DNA of 59,051 bases. Source: JAJVIP01 sp964405835 (GTDB taxonomy: Bacteria; Elusimicrobiota; Elusimicrobia; F11). Of this stretch, positions 6,982 through 15,066 are shown in pieces. The first letter of the stretch is position 1. The number at the start of each line of letters is the position of its first letter. The notes below the pieces were generated by a model that was not told the DNA's origin, did no database searches, and saw nothing but the letters and a program-made list of their open reading frames with translations. The DNA lies in the NCBI GenBank assembly GCA_964405835.1, contig CAYOPN010000007.1, positions 1 through 59,051 of the forward strand, given 5' to 3'. The translations under genes and the position numbers were made by a program.

Positions 6982-8348
6982 GCAACATGATCGGCATGTT
7001 GGGGAAAAAATGGCGCGGCAACGCGGTCGTGGACGTGTTGGTCGCGTTTGTTCAGTCGTGGGAAATGCACGGCCCCGACGAGGTGTCAATTTGTTCCGGA
7101 ACGCTGGATGTGGTGCGGGCTTATTTGGGCGACCGTCCTTGCTGCATTTGGAAAAAACAAGCCGATAGGCTCGGTAAAATCTGTGAGCGCGGAATGATGG
7201 AGCTTTTCTACTCGGAAAAAGAGCCCGAACACCAAAACGCATTGGCGCGGGCCATTGTGACCGGCACCTCCGAATTTGATCCGTGTCGCCTAAGTCCGCT
7301 CGCCTCGGACCTGAAGCTCGGTTTTGACGGCCTCTTGCACATTCCAATCAAGAGCAAGGGCGATGTGATAGGGCTTCTGTCGATGGCCGTCACGAAAAAG
7401 GAATCGCGCGACCGCGACTTTGTGATGCCGCTCGAATCCCTGGGCCGGCTCGTCGCCATTGCACTCACTTACGGGCATGATCAAGAGCAAAACGTGAACC
7501 GTGAGCGGCGGCTTAAGGCCGAAGTCGAGGCCACCACGCGCGAACTGGAAGACACCAACAACCGGCTCATCGAGCGCGTGCGGGAGCTCAAGACCCTTTA
7601 TAAAGAATTGCAGAAACGCGTGGAAGAACTTACCGACGCGAACCGCGCCAAAGACGAATTTTTGTCGATCGTAAGCCATGAGCTGCGCACGCCGTTGACG
7701 TCGTTGACCGGTTTCTTGAGTGTGCTGCTCGACGAAGAAGCCGGTGCGATCACCGATCAGCAACGGAAATTCTTAGGGATCGCAAAAGCTTCGGCGACGC
7801 GGCTCAACTTGATCATCTCGGACTTGCTCGATGTGTCCCGCATCGAGTCGGGCCGGCTCAATCTGGAAATGGGCGAATGTTCTCTCCACGAAATTCTCCA
7901 GACCTGTTATGAAGGGTTGAAAGCGTCGGCGGCCAACAAGGCGTTGCAACTGAGGCTCCATTCGCTGCCGACCTTGCCCACGATCTGGGGGGACCCAAGC
8001 CGTTTGCAGCAGGTGATCGACAACATTGTTTCGAACGCGATCAAGTTCACCGAAAAAGGCGGCGAGATCGACATTTCTGGAGAAGAGAAGGGCGATTTTC
8101 TCTTGGTGTCGGTCCGCGACACCGGCCCCGGACTTTCGCAGGAAGAACAAGAGAAAGTGTTCGACATGTTTTATCAGGCCGATGCGTCCACGCGGCGTTC
8201 CGCCGGCGGCGCGGGCCTGGGCCTGGCGATCGCCCGCGGCATCGTGAACATGCATGGAGGCACCATTTCCGTCCAGTCCGAAAAGGGCAAGGGCGCGACC
8301 TTCACCTTTCTCATTCCCCGCAAGCGCGAACAGAAGAAAGCAGCGTAA
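6978..8348 (+). CDS. Hybrid-free sensor histidine kinase (GAF-like, coiled coil, HisKA, HATPase)
   Basis: A soluble histidine kinase of 456 residues. The N-terminal part (about 1-165) is GAF-like, ending with a LLHIPIKSKGDVIGLLSMA strand pair. A coiled coil follows (about 170-220), then the H-box FLSIVSHELRTPLTSL with phospho-acceptor H234, the N-box NIVSNAIKF, the G1 box DTGPGLS, F-box FDMFYQAD and G2 box GAGLGLAIARG. There is no transmembrane segment or receiver domain, so it senses a cytoplasmic signal and must act through a separate regulator. I chose the GTG at 6978: it overlaps the previous stop as GTGA and has GTGAGG just upstream. The ATG at 6987 is the alternative. No response regulator is adjacent; the DnaA-like ATPase may be the functional partner (inference). 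Confidence 0.88.
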   Translation: MSNMIGMLGKKWRGNAVVDVLVAFVQSWEMHGPDEVSICSGTLDVVRAYLGDRPCCIWKKQADRLGKICERGMMELFYSEKEPEHQNALARAIVTGTSEFDPCRLSPLASDLKLGFDGLLHIPIKSKGDVIGLLSMAVTKKESRDRDFVMPLESLGRLVAIALTYGHDQEQNVNRERRLKAEVEATTRELEDTNNRLIERVRELKTLYKELQKRVEELTDANRAKDEFLSIVSHELRTPLTSLTGFLSVLLDEEAGAITDQQRKFLGIAKASATRLNLIISDLLDVSRIESGRLNLEMGECSLHEILQTCYEGLKASAANKALQLRLHSLPTLPTIWGDPSRLQQVIDNIVSNAIKFTEKGGEIDISGEEKGDFLLVSVRDTGPGLSQEEQEKVFDMFYQADASTRRSAGGAGLGLAIARGIVNMHGGTISVQSEKGKGATFTFLIPRKREQKKAA

Positions 8349-8359
8349 ATTGTAAGATC

Positions 8360-8381
8360 CCCTCCATTAAATTTTGGAGGG
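8360..8381 (+). promoter_or_regulatory. Hairpin covering the ribosome binding site of mtnP
   Basis: Seven-base stem CCCTCCA (8360-8366) with TGGAGGG (8375-8381) and an AT-only loop. The right arm is the Shine-Dalgarno sequence GGAGGG that serves the ATG at 8386, so the fold would hide it. No T run follows, so it is not a terminator. It could control translation of mtnP. Confidence 0.45.
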
Positions 8382-8385
8382 AACC

Positions 8386-9261
8386 ATGGCAGCAAAGAAG
8401 CAAAACGCTCCCGTTCGTGTGGCGGTCATTGGCGGAAGCGGCGTCTACGAAATTGAAGGAATGAAGGTCTTGCGCACGTTTTATCCCGCCACTCCGTTCG
8501 GCAAACCCTCCGATCCCATTACGATCGGTTCTTATCAAGGCGTTGAATGCGCGTTCCTGCCGCGCCACGGCAAAGGCCACCGGTTTCTCCCTGCTGAAAT
8601 CCCACAACGGGCCAATTTTTTTGCGTTGAAAATGCTGGGCGTCGAACACGTGATTGCGCTTTCCGCCTGCGGCTCGCTGAAAGAGGAACTGGCGCCCCGC
8701 CATTTCGTGATCCCCGACCAAATCATTGATCGCACCAAAGGGCGCCCCAACACTTTCTTTGGAAACGGCATCGTCGCCCACGTCTCGTTTGCGAAACCGT
8801 TCTCCGCGCCGCTTTCCGCTGCGTTGGCCGAATCCGTGAAAGCGCTCGGCCTTACCCTTCACACCAAAGGCACGTACCTCTGCATGGAAGGCCCGGCCTT
8901 CTCGACCCAGGCGGAATCGTTTCTTCATAGAGAAATGAACGCTGACGTGATCGGCATGACCGCCATCCCCGAAGCCAAGCTCGCGCGCGAAGCAGAGATG
9001 AGTTACGCGCTCTTGGCCATGGTCACCGACTACGATTGCTGGAAGGAAGAAGAGCACGTCTCGGTCGAGCTCGTGATCGGCCACTTGATGGCCAACGCGG
9101 ACAACGCCAAGAAAATCGTGGCCCACCTTTTGCCCCGCCTGAAAAATGTCCCCAACGATGCGGCGAGCGCGCTCAAAAGCGCGATCTTCACAAACCCCGC
9201 CGCCATCACGCCCGCGATCAAGAAAAAATTGGCCCCGATTATCGGCAAATACGTCCGGTGA
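8386..9261 (+). CDS. mtnP: S-methyl-5'-thioadenosine phosphorylase
   Basis: Cleaves methylthioadenosine with phosphate to adenine and methylthioribose 1-phosphate, the first step of methionine salvage. Family marks: VAVIGGSGVYEIEGM at the N-terminus, LPRHGKGHRFLP, ALSACGSLKEEL, CMEGPAFSTQAES, IGMTAIPEAKLAREAEM, and MVTDYDCW with the purine-selecting Asp. The 291-residue length is normal. I start at the ATG at 8386, which has GGAGGG five bases upstream, rather than the ATG 12 bases earlier inside that hairpin. The gene overlaps the next one by GTGA. Confusion with purine nucleoside phosphorylase is possible, but the DYDCW segment favours MTA. Confidence 0.92.
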   Translation: MAAKKQNAPVRVAVIGGSGVYEIEGMKVLRTFYPATPFGKPSDPITIGSYQGVECAFLPRHGKGHRFLPAEIPQRANFFALKMLGVEHVIALSACGSLKEELAPRHFVIPDQIIDRTKGRPNTFFGNGIVAHVSFAKPFSAPLSAALAESVKALGLTLHTKGTYLCMEGPAFSTQAESFLHREMNADVIGMTAIPEAKLAREAEMSYALLAMVTDYDCWKEEEHVSVELVIGHLMANADNAKKIVAHLLPRLKNVPNDAASALKSAIFTNPAAITPAIKKKLAPIIGKYVR

Positions 9262-9944
9262 TCAAGGCCGTCGTCTTCGACCTCGACAACACGTTGGTCA
9301 ACTTCATGCGCGTCAAACGCGCCGCGGTGGACGGCGCGGTCGAGGCCATGATCGACGCGGGCCTTAAGTCCGCAAAAGACGCCGCGGTCAAACGCGTGTT
9401 CAATATGTACGACCGCGAAGGGATCGAGGACCAAAAAGTTTTCGACAAAATGCTTGTCGAGGAATATGGCGAGATCGACTACCGCATTCTCGCGGCCGGC
9501 GTGGTCGGCTACCGCCGCGCGAAAGAGGGGAACATGGTGCTTTACCCGCACGTGCGGCAGACCATTATCGAGCTCGTGCGCATGGGGCTTAAGCTGGCCG
9601 TTGTTTCCGATGCGCCGCGCATGTCGGCATGGACGCGCTTGGTTTCTCTCGGCCTCGCTCCCTTTTTCGACACGGTCGTGGCCAATGAAGACACCGGCAA
9701 ACGCAAACCCGACCCGGCCCCGTTCAAGCTCGCGCTGGGACGGCTTGATGCGAAGCCCGAGCAAGCGATCATGATCGGTGATTGGGCCGAGCGCGACATG
9801 GTCGGCGCCAAAGCGCTCGGCATGAAGACCGCATTCGCGCGTTACGGCGATGATTTTGACACGAAAGACGCCGGCGCCGATTACGAGTTGACGGACATTT
9901 ATCAACTTGTTGATATCGTGAAGAAGCTGAACGCCAAAAACTGA
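9258..9944 (+). CDS. HAD-superfamily phosphatase (HAD-IA)
   Basis: A 228-residue haloacid dehalogenase-like hydrolase with the four catalytic motifs in order: I FDLDNTLV (nucleophile and acid/base Asp), II VVSDAP, III GKRKPDPAPF (Lys), and IV MIGDWAERDMVGAKALGM. A helical cap of about 80 residues lies between motifs I and II, placing it in subfamily IA. The start is the GTG at 9258, overlapping the mtnP stop as GTGA; the next codons give IKAVVFDLDNT, the normal beginning of the fold. The substrate is unknown. The neighbour encodes methionine-salvage MtnP, but the known enolase-phosphatase of that pathway differs, so I do not assign that role. Confidence 0.88.
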   Translation: MIKAVVFDLDNTLVNFMRVKRAAVDGAVEAMIDAGLKSAKDAAVKRVFNMYDREGIEDQKVFDKMLVEEYGEIDYRILAAGVVGYRRAKEGNMVLYPHVRQTIIELVRMGLKLAVVSDAPRMSAWTRLVSLGLAPFFDTVVANEDTGKRKPDPAPFKLALGRLDAKPEQAIMIGDWAERDMVGAKALGMKTAFARYGDDFDTKDAGADYELTDIYQLVDIVKKLNAKN

Positions 9945-9950
9945 GGAAAC

Positions 9951-10763
9951 ATGTCCGAGTTTTTCCAAATCTTTTTCAACATTGCGGTGCCGGTCCTGGC
10001 CGGCCTGGTTTATTTCATGTTGGCCCGTTACGTTCGGCACATCGGTCCCATGCGGACGCTGGTGACCGGGAAGCTGACCTACGATGGCGCCTACTGGGGC
10101 TTTCTGATCCTCGGCGCCTATCTCGCGACCCGTCCTTTCCAAATCTTGCTTGGCCCCCATCCCGCGCCGTTGATTGTGAACAGTATCCGCGAATTCATCA
10201 TGATGGGCTTCTTTGGGCCCGCGGTCACGGTGGCGATGTTGAGCCTCGTGCTCGGCAGCGCGAACGTCCCGAAGATGCTCGTGCGTTCGCTGTTTGGGCT
10301 GGGCCTTGTTCTCGCGACCTTGTTTGTGATTGTGAACCGCAAGGCCATTGGCGGCAGCGAAGTCATTTTCATGGTGGGAAACTGGACCGCGTACGACGGC
10401 GTCTGGTTCCACGGAGGCCCGGAAGGACCGTCCAATCTCATGCCGATATTGTTTTTGATCCGGCTCATTGATCCCGTGCTGTTTGTGTTCGGCGCCGGCG
10501 TGCTTGTGCTCTGGCACGGGTACAACTACCCAATCGAGAAAAAAATGCTCTACGACAACATGCCGCGCAAGCTCTATTACATGGGCGCGGCCTGCATCGC
10601 GTTCTCCTTATCCATGTTGTCGGTGGGGCTGCTCTATTTGTTCGCGCACATTCCGAACCAGTGGTGGATCTATTACATCGGCGCACTGGCAGCGGGTCTC
10701 TTGGAAACCAAATCGTTGTCTCTGCCGCTGCGCCGCGCGGTGCAGATCACCGAACATGCTTAA
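9951..10763 (+). CDS. Polytopic membrane protein of unknown function (about seven helices)
   Basis: 270 residues with about seven hydrophobic segments: near residues 5-25, 45-65, 80-105, 108-130, 160-185, 205-230 and 235-255. There is no signal peptide and no recognised transporter motif. Polar conserved-looking pieces between helices include NRKAIGGSEV, WFHGGPEGPSN and WHGYNYP. The C-terminal basic stretch LPLRRAVQITEH would face the cytoplasm. It begins six bases after the HAD gene and overlaps hemB by eight bases, so it is part of the same operon. The layout recalls 7-TM receptor modules, but nothing like a kinase or cyclase domain is attached. Function unknown. Confidence 0.75.
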   Translation: MSEFFQIFFNIAVPVLAGLVYFMLARYVRHIGPMRTLVTGKLTYDGAYWGFLILGAYLATRPFQILLGPHPAPLIVNSIREFIMMGFFGPAVTVAMLSLVLGSANVPKMLVRSLFGLGLVLATLFVIVNRKAIGGSEVIFMVGNWTAYDGVWFHGGPEGPSNLMPILFLIRLIDPVLFVFGAGVLVLWHGYNYPIEKKMLYDNMPRKLYYMGAACIAFSLSMLSVGLLYLFAHIPNQWWIYYIGALAAGLLETKSLSLPLRRAVQITEHA

Positions 10764-11745
10764 GAACCGCCCGCGCCGCCTGCGCCAATCCACGGCCATC
10801 CGCCGCCTCGTGCGCGAGACCACGCTATCGCCAGCCAATTTGATCGCTCCGTATTTTGTGGCGCACGGCCGCGGCGTTCGCCGCGCAATCGGGTCGATGC
10901 CGGGCCAGTTCCAGCTTTCGATTGATGAGTTGCTGAAAGACGTCGCCAAGTTAAAACCGCTCGGCATATTGTCGGTGCTGTTGTTCGGACTGCCGAAAAA
11001 GAAAGACGCGTCCGGCTCCGAAGCGTGGGAGCCGAACGGCATCATCCAGCAGGCGATCAAAGCGCTCAAAACCAAATTTCCCGACCTCGTGGTGATGGCC
11101 GATCTTTGTTTCTGCGAATACACCACGCACGGCCATTGCGGTGTTATGGAGAAGCAGGGCGGCGAAACCCGGCTGGATAACGATGCGACGCTGAAAAACA
11201 TCGCGCGCACGGCGGTCGCCCAGGCCAAAGCGGGCGTGGATTTTGTGGCGCCGTCCGGCATGATCGACGGTTCCGTGGGCGCGATCCGGCAGGCGCTCGA
11301 CAAAAACGGTTTTAAAGATACGGGCATCCTCGCCTATTCGGCCAAATACGCGAGTGTTTTTTACGGCCCGTTCCGCGACGCGGCCGGTTCCACGCCGCAA
11401 TACGGCGACCGGCGCGCCTATCAAATGGACCCGGCCAACAGCCGCGAAGCCATCCGCGAGATCCGCGCCGACGTGGCCGAAGGCGCGGACATGGTGATGG
11501 TCAAACCCGCGCTTTCGTATCTGGACGTGATCCACGCCATCCGGCCCGAACTCAAGATACCGCTCGTCGCCTACAACGTTTCCGGCGAATACGCGATGGT
11601 GAAGGCCGCCGAAAAAAACGGCTGGCTTTCCGGTGCCGCTGAAAGCCGGGCCGCGATCGAGATCCTCACCGCAATCAAACGCGCCGGGGCCGACCTGATC
11701 ATCACTTACCATGCCACTGAAGTGGCGAAACGACTAAGTACGTAG
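10756..11745 (+). CDS. hemB: Delta-aminolevulinic acid dehydratase (porphobilinogen synthase)
   Basis: Condenses two 5-aminolevulinate molecules to porphobilinogen in heme and cobalamin synthesis. Both Schiff-base lysines are visible, in AYSAKYASVFYGPFRDA and in MVMVKPALSYLD. The zinc-binding cysteine cluster DLCFCEYTTHGHCGV is intact, so this is a zinc-type enzyme rather than the magnesium-only type. The allosteric-site region RLVRETTLSPANLIAP opens the protein. 329 residues is normal. The ATG at 10756 overlaps the preceding membrane-protein gene. hemL, the enzyme that supplies its substrate, is 4 kb downstream on the same strand, so the C5 pathway operates. Confidence 0.96.
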   Translation: MLKNRPRRLRQSTAIRRLVRETTLSPANLIAPYFVAHGRGVRRAIGSMPGQFQLSIDELLKDVAKLKPLGILSVLLFGLPKKKDASGSEAWEPNGIIQQAIKALKTKFPDLVVMADLCFCEYTTHGHCGVMEKQGGETRLDNDATLKNIARTAVAQAKAGVDFVAPSGMIDGSVGAIRQALDKNGFKDTGILAYSAKYASVFYGPFRDAAGSTPQYGDRRAYQMDPANSREAIREIRADVAEGADMVMVKPALSYLDVIHAIRPELKIPLVAYNVSGEYAMVKAAEKNGWLSGAAESRAAIEILTAIKRAGADLIITYHATEVAKRLST

Positions 11746-11757
11746 ACAATAAGATCC

Positions 11758-11851
11758 AAGGACCAAGAACCAAGCTTCAAATTCCAGTTAATTTATGAGA
11801 GTTTTTTTAAAAATAAATCCATTGGTATTTGAAGCTTGGTTCTTGGTCCTT
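11758..11851. repeat. Inverted-repeat element overlapping the start of the next gene
   Basis: Perfect 25-bp arms at 11758-11782 and 11827-11851, beginning AAGGACCAAGAACC and ending GGTTCTTGGTCCTT, separated by 44 bp of AT-rich sequence. The left arm begins 13 bp after hemB. The start codon of the lipoprotein gene (11795) is in the loop, and the right arm is coding. This looks like a small non-autonomous (MITE-like) element rather than a native terminator, since no T run follows the right arm. Confidence 0.75.
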
Positions 11852-12577
11852 ATTCTTAGCGGGTGCGCTGTGAAAAAATTGTCCCCCGAGACCGGCAATC
11901 CCAAATGGGGGCTCGATGTGAAATGGCACGGCCACTCCTGTTTCACGCTGGTCGACAGCGTGGACCGCACCATCGTGATTGATCCGTTTGATGAGACCGT
12001 CGGTTACGGCCGCATCCACCTATTGGCGGACGCGTTGTTCGTGACGCACGAACATTTCGACCACAACAACCGCAACGCGGTCAAAGCACGCCACGACAGT
12101 TTGGACATGGTCCAAAGCACCGGGACCTTCACGGTGGCCATGAGCATGCAAGTGACCGGCGTCCTCTCCGCTCATGATAAAGACGATGGACAGATCAACG
12201 GACCCAACCTCATCTATCTTTTTGTAATGGGGGGTCTGCGGTGTGTGTTTTTGGGCGATCTTGGGACGTCCGACATCAATGAGTACCAGTTGAATATGAT
12301 CGGAAAAGTCGACGTGATTTTCATTCCGGTCGGTGGGACCGTCACGCTCGGCCCGGCCGAGGCCAAAAAGGTAATTGATAAGCTCAAGCCGTCCGTGGTT
12401 TTTCCAATGCATTACGGCAACGTTCGCTTCTATCCGTTGGAGAGCATTGAGAAATTCACGTCCCTATTCCGTAGAGATCAAGTAAAGCTGATGGATGGAT
12501 CGTCGGTCCGGCTGCGCGAAGCGGACTTAACGGACACTCCCGTTGTTTATATCCTCCAGCCCACACCCAAAAATTAA
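11795..12577 (+). CDS. Metallo-beta-lactamase-fold hydrolase, lipoprotein
   Basis: 260 residues. It opens with a lipoprotein signal peptide ending in the lipobox LSGC (Cys 24), then an MBL-fold hydrolase of the UlaG/RomA-like type: VKWHGHSCFTLV, TIVIDPFD, the metal motif THEHFDHNN, a HDKDDGQINGPNLIYLF segment, FLGDLGTSD and FPMHYGN. Members hydrolyse phosphodiester, lactone or acyl-phosphatidyl bonds; the substrate here is unknown, and the site is probably periplasmic. The right arm of the preceding inverted repeat encodes residues 11-19, the hydrophobic core of the signal peptide, so secretion of this enzyme may be an acquired trait. There is no clear ribosome site at the ATG. Confidence 0.85.
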   Translation: MRVFLKINPLVFEAWFLVLILSGCAVKKLSPETGNPKWGLDVKWHGHSCFTLVDSVDRTIVIDPFDETVGYGRIHLLADALFVTHEHFDHNNRNAVKARHDSLDMVQSTGTFTVAMSMQVTGVLSAHDKDDGQINGPNLIYLFVMGGLRCVFLGDLGTSDINEYQLNMIGKVDVIFIPVGGTVTLGPAEAKKVIDKLKPSVVFPMHYGNVRFYPLESIEKFTSLFRRDQVKLMDGSSVRLREADLTDTPVVYILQPTPKN

Positions 12578-12593
12578 ACCTAGGAGCATCCAC

Positions 12594-14549
12594 TTGAAAA
12601 GTTTCCTGATTTTGGCCGTTCTTTTATTGCCCACGGCCTTGAACGCGCGCCCGCGAAGCCGCGCAGAAGCGGTGCCGAGCGACGATAAATTGATTTTGGC
12701 GAAACCCGGCATGAAAGGCCCCATCCCGTACGAAAATTTCGGAACGTTTGAAGGCCTCGGCACTTCGAATTACAAATATGTTTTGACCGACAAAAAAGGT
12801 TTGAGCGATGCGGCCGGCCAAGGCATTTTTCCCTATGAAGGCGCGCTTAAAGACCCCGCCTATAAGAAACTTGTCGACTCCAAAGCGCTCATGGGAAACC
12901 AGTGGAAGTTTGTCGACAGCAACGGGGCCGCGAAAAACTATTACAAGTGGGTCTCAACCAACGACGACCCGGGCGTAAAACAATTTTTTGTGGCGACCGC
13001 GCTGGAACGGGCGGGATTGATGGAACATGCCGTCAAAGCCTATTACGCGCTGGCCGTCCATTTCCCAAAGACCATTTCCTGGACCTATTACGACACGCCG
13101 TGGTACGTCGCTCCCGCCTCGTTGGACCGCATCGAACAAATCCTCCGCAAATATCCCGAATTAAAAATGAAACTCGAAGGCGCCCGGGTCGCGATCCAAG
13201 GCCGCTTTGACGCCAACCCAAAAAACGACGTCTACACCGTTAATCCCGGCAAGTTGGTGGCAGTCAAAAAGGGCGAGAAGCCGGAGGCCGTTGACCTGTC
13301 CAAGCTGAAAGTCATCAAAACCGTCGGCGGGCCCAAGGTCGAGCTCAAACAATACGAAAACAAGCATTGGCAATTGACCGTGGACGGCCAGCCGTTTCCG
13401 GTCCGCGCGATCACCTATTCGGTGACGCCGGTCGGCAAAAGCCCGGACCGCGGCACCTGGAACGTGTCAAAAGATTGGCAATGGGTCGACACCGATAAGG
13501 ACGGACGCCACGATGGGTTTGTGGAAAGTTACATCGACCGCAATAACAACAACAAGCGCGATCCGTGGGAGCCGATGGTGGGCGATGGAAAGATTTTAAA
13601 GGACATGGGCGTGAACACGCTGCGGGCCTACCACAATATTTATGACAAGGAATTCTTCCGCAAACTCCACAAGGACTACGGGTTTTACGTGCTGGCCGGA
13701 AACTTGCTCGGCGGTTACGCGGTGGACAGCGGCGCGACCTGGACCGACGGCACCGATTACGCCGACCCAAAGCAGCAGCAAACCATGCTCGACAATTTGC
13801 GCAAGATGGTCGAAGACCTGAAAGACGAGCCGTACATCCTGATGTGGGTGCTCGGCAATGAAAACGTGTACGGCGTGGCCAGCAGCGCGGGCCGCGACCC
13901 GGAAAGTTTTTTCAAACTTGTGAACCGCGCGGCTGAATTGATCCACAAGCTGGACCCGACACGCCCGGTTGCCATTTCTAACGGCGACTTGCTTCATTTG
14001 GACCTGATACAGAAATACGCGCCCGCACTCGATGTGATGGGTGCGAACGCCTACCGCGGCGACCAGGGGTTTGGCCGGCACATGTACCAGGACGTGCAAG
14101 ATTATTTGGACAAGCCGCTTATAATCACCGAATTCGGCGTATCCGCTTACGGCGAAGGCTACACGAAGAAACAGGCCGAAGCGTTCCAGTCGATGTACCT
14201 GGCCAACAACTGGGAAGACATGGAATCGCACATGGCCGGCCACGGTGTCGGCAACGCGCTGGGCGGAGTGTTGTTTGAATACATGGACGAATGGTGGAAG
14301 GCCAACTCGGACTTGCCGCTCAAGGTCCAAAAGGCCCGCGCCGAATGGTACGCGCCGAAGTCCGCCATCTATAAAAACCTGCAGCCCGATGTGCAGGAGA
14401 ACGTGCCACAGTTCGGTTTCCCGTTTATTGATGGTTGGAGCTACGAAGAATGGTATGGCGTCGCGGGTCAAGGCGACGGCAAAGACAGCCCGTTCTGCCG
14501 CCAGCTCCGTCCGGCCTATTTCACAATGCAGGAAATGTGGAAGAAATAA
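12594..14549 (+). CDS. Secreted glycoside hydrolase, clan GH-A (GH2/GH5-like TIM barrel)
   Basis: About 651 residues with a signal peptide (LKSFLILAVLLLPTALNA). A TPR-like helical segment covers about residues 100-180. A beta domain follows (KHWQLTVDGQPFPVRAITYS), then a TIM barrel of the GH2/GH5 kind. Proposed catalytic residues are E423 in MWVLGNENVYG (acid/base, strand 4) and E513 in IITEFGVSAYG (nucleophile, strand 7). Before the barrel, WVDTDKDGRHDGF and YIDRNNNNKRDPWEP look like calcium-binding D-x-D-x-D loops. The start is TTG at 12594, with TAGGAG seven bases upstream; the ATG at 12543 lies inside the previous gene. The position between a lipoprotein and signal peptidase fits an exported enzyme. 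The substrate is unknown. Confidence 0.8.
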   Translation: MKSFLILAVLLLPTALNARPRSRAEAVPSDDKLILAKPGMKGPIPYENFGTFEGLGTSNYKYVLTDKKGLSDAAGQGIFPYEGALKDPAYKKLVDSKALMGNQWKFVDSNGAAKNYYKWVSTNDDPGVKQFFVATALERAGLMEHAVKAYYALAVHFPKTISWTYYDTPWYVAPASLDRIEQILRKYPELKMKLEGARVAIQGRFDANPKNDVYTVNPGKLVAVKKGEKPEAVDLSKLKVIKTVGGPKVELKQYENKHWQLTVDGQPFPVRAITYSVTPVGKSPDRGTWNVSKDWQWVDTDKDGRHDGFVESYIDRNNNNKRDPWEPMVGDGKILKDMGVNTLRAYHNIYDKEFFRKLHKDYGFYVLAGNLLGGYAVDSGATWTDGTDYADPKQQQTMLDNLRKMVEDLKDEPYILMWVLGNENVYGVASSAGRDPESFFKLVNRAAELIHKLDPTRPVAISNGDLLHLDLIQKYAPALDVMGANAYRGDQGFGRHMYQDVQDYLDKPLIITEFGVSAYGEGYTKKQAEAFQSMYLANNWEDMESHMAGHGVGNALGGVLFEYMDEWWKANSDLPLKVQKARAEWYAPKSAIYKNLQPDVQENVPQFGFPFIDGWSYEEWYGVAGQGDGKDSPFCRQLRPAYFTMQEMWKK

Positions 14550-14553
14550 ATAG

Positions 14554-15057
14554 GTGAGGCTGCTATTCCTGATTTTTTTGGGAGCGGTCGGCGCCTTTTT
14601 TGTTCGGACATATTGCTTTGAAGGAATTTACGTGGCGTCGGAATCCATGGAGCCCGCGTTTCCAAAAGACACGCACATCATGGTCAACAAGCTGTCCATG
14701 TTTTATAAGAAGCCAAAGCGCGGTGATGTGATCATGTTTGATTCTCCGGAGAACCCGAAAAAAGGAATGATCAAGCGGGTGATCGGACTGGCCGGTGATA
14801 ACATTGAGATCCGCGAGAAAAAAGTCTATTTAAACGGCGGATTGTTGTACGAACCCTACGCACAGTTTTTGCAGCCCGGAGTTATTTTCAACGGAGACAA
14901 CATCCCGCCTTTGACGGTGCCGAAGGGGCATTTGTTTGTGATGGGAGACAACCGGGACGTTTCGGGCGATTCGCGGGACTGGAAATCGCCCGAAGGAGAA
15001 TGGCGGCCGTTTTTGCCGTTGTCGAAAGTGAATGGGATCGTTAAAACCAAAGATTAG
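14554..15057 (+). CDS. lepB: Signal peptidase I
   Basis: A 167-residue membrane-anchored serine/lysine protease that removes signal peptides. It has an N-terminal transmembrane helix (LLFLIFLGAVGAFFVRTY). The family boxes are B ASESMEPAF with the catalytic Ser, D KRVIGLAGDNIEI with the catalytic Lys, and E MGDNRDVSGDSRDW. It is short, like Gram-positive or S26 minimal types, rather than the 320-residue E. coli enzyme. The GTG start at 14554 is five bases after the glycoside hydrolase stop, with TAGGTGAGG around it. It may process the many secreted proteins encoded in this window. Confidence 0.93.
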   Translation: MRLLFLIFLGAVGAFFVRTYCFEGIYVASESMEPAFPKDTHIMVNKLSMFYKKPKRGDVIMFDSPENPKKGMIKRVIGLAGDNIEIREKKVYLNGGLLYEPYAQFLQPGVIFNGDNIPPLTVPKGHLFVMGDNRDVSGDSRDWKSPEGEWRPFLPLSKVNGIVKTKD

Positions 15058-15066
15058 GGGGAGCGA

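Noticed and set aside
9030..10517. 495-codon - strand frame
   Set aside because: Antisense to mtnP, HAD and the membrane protein; His/Arg-rich shadow.
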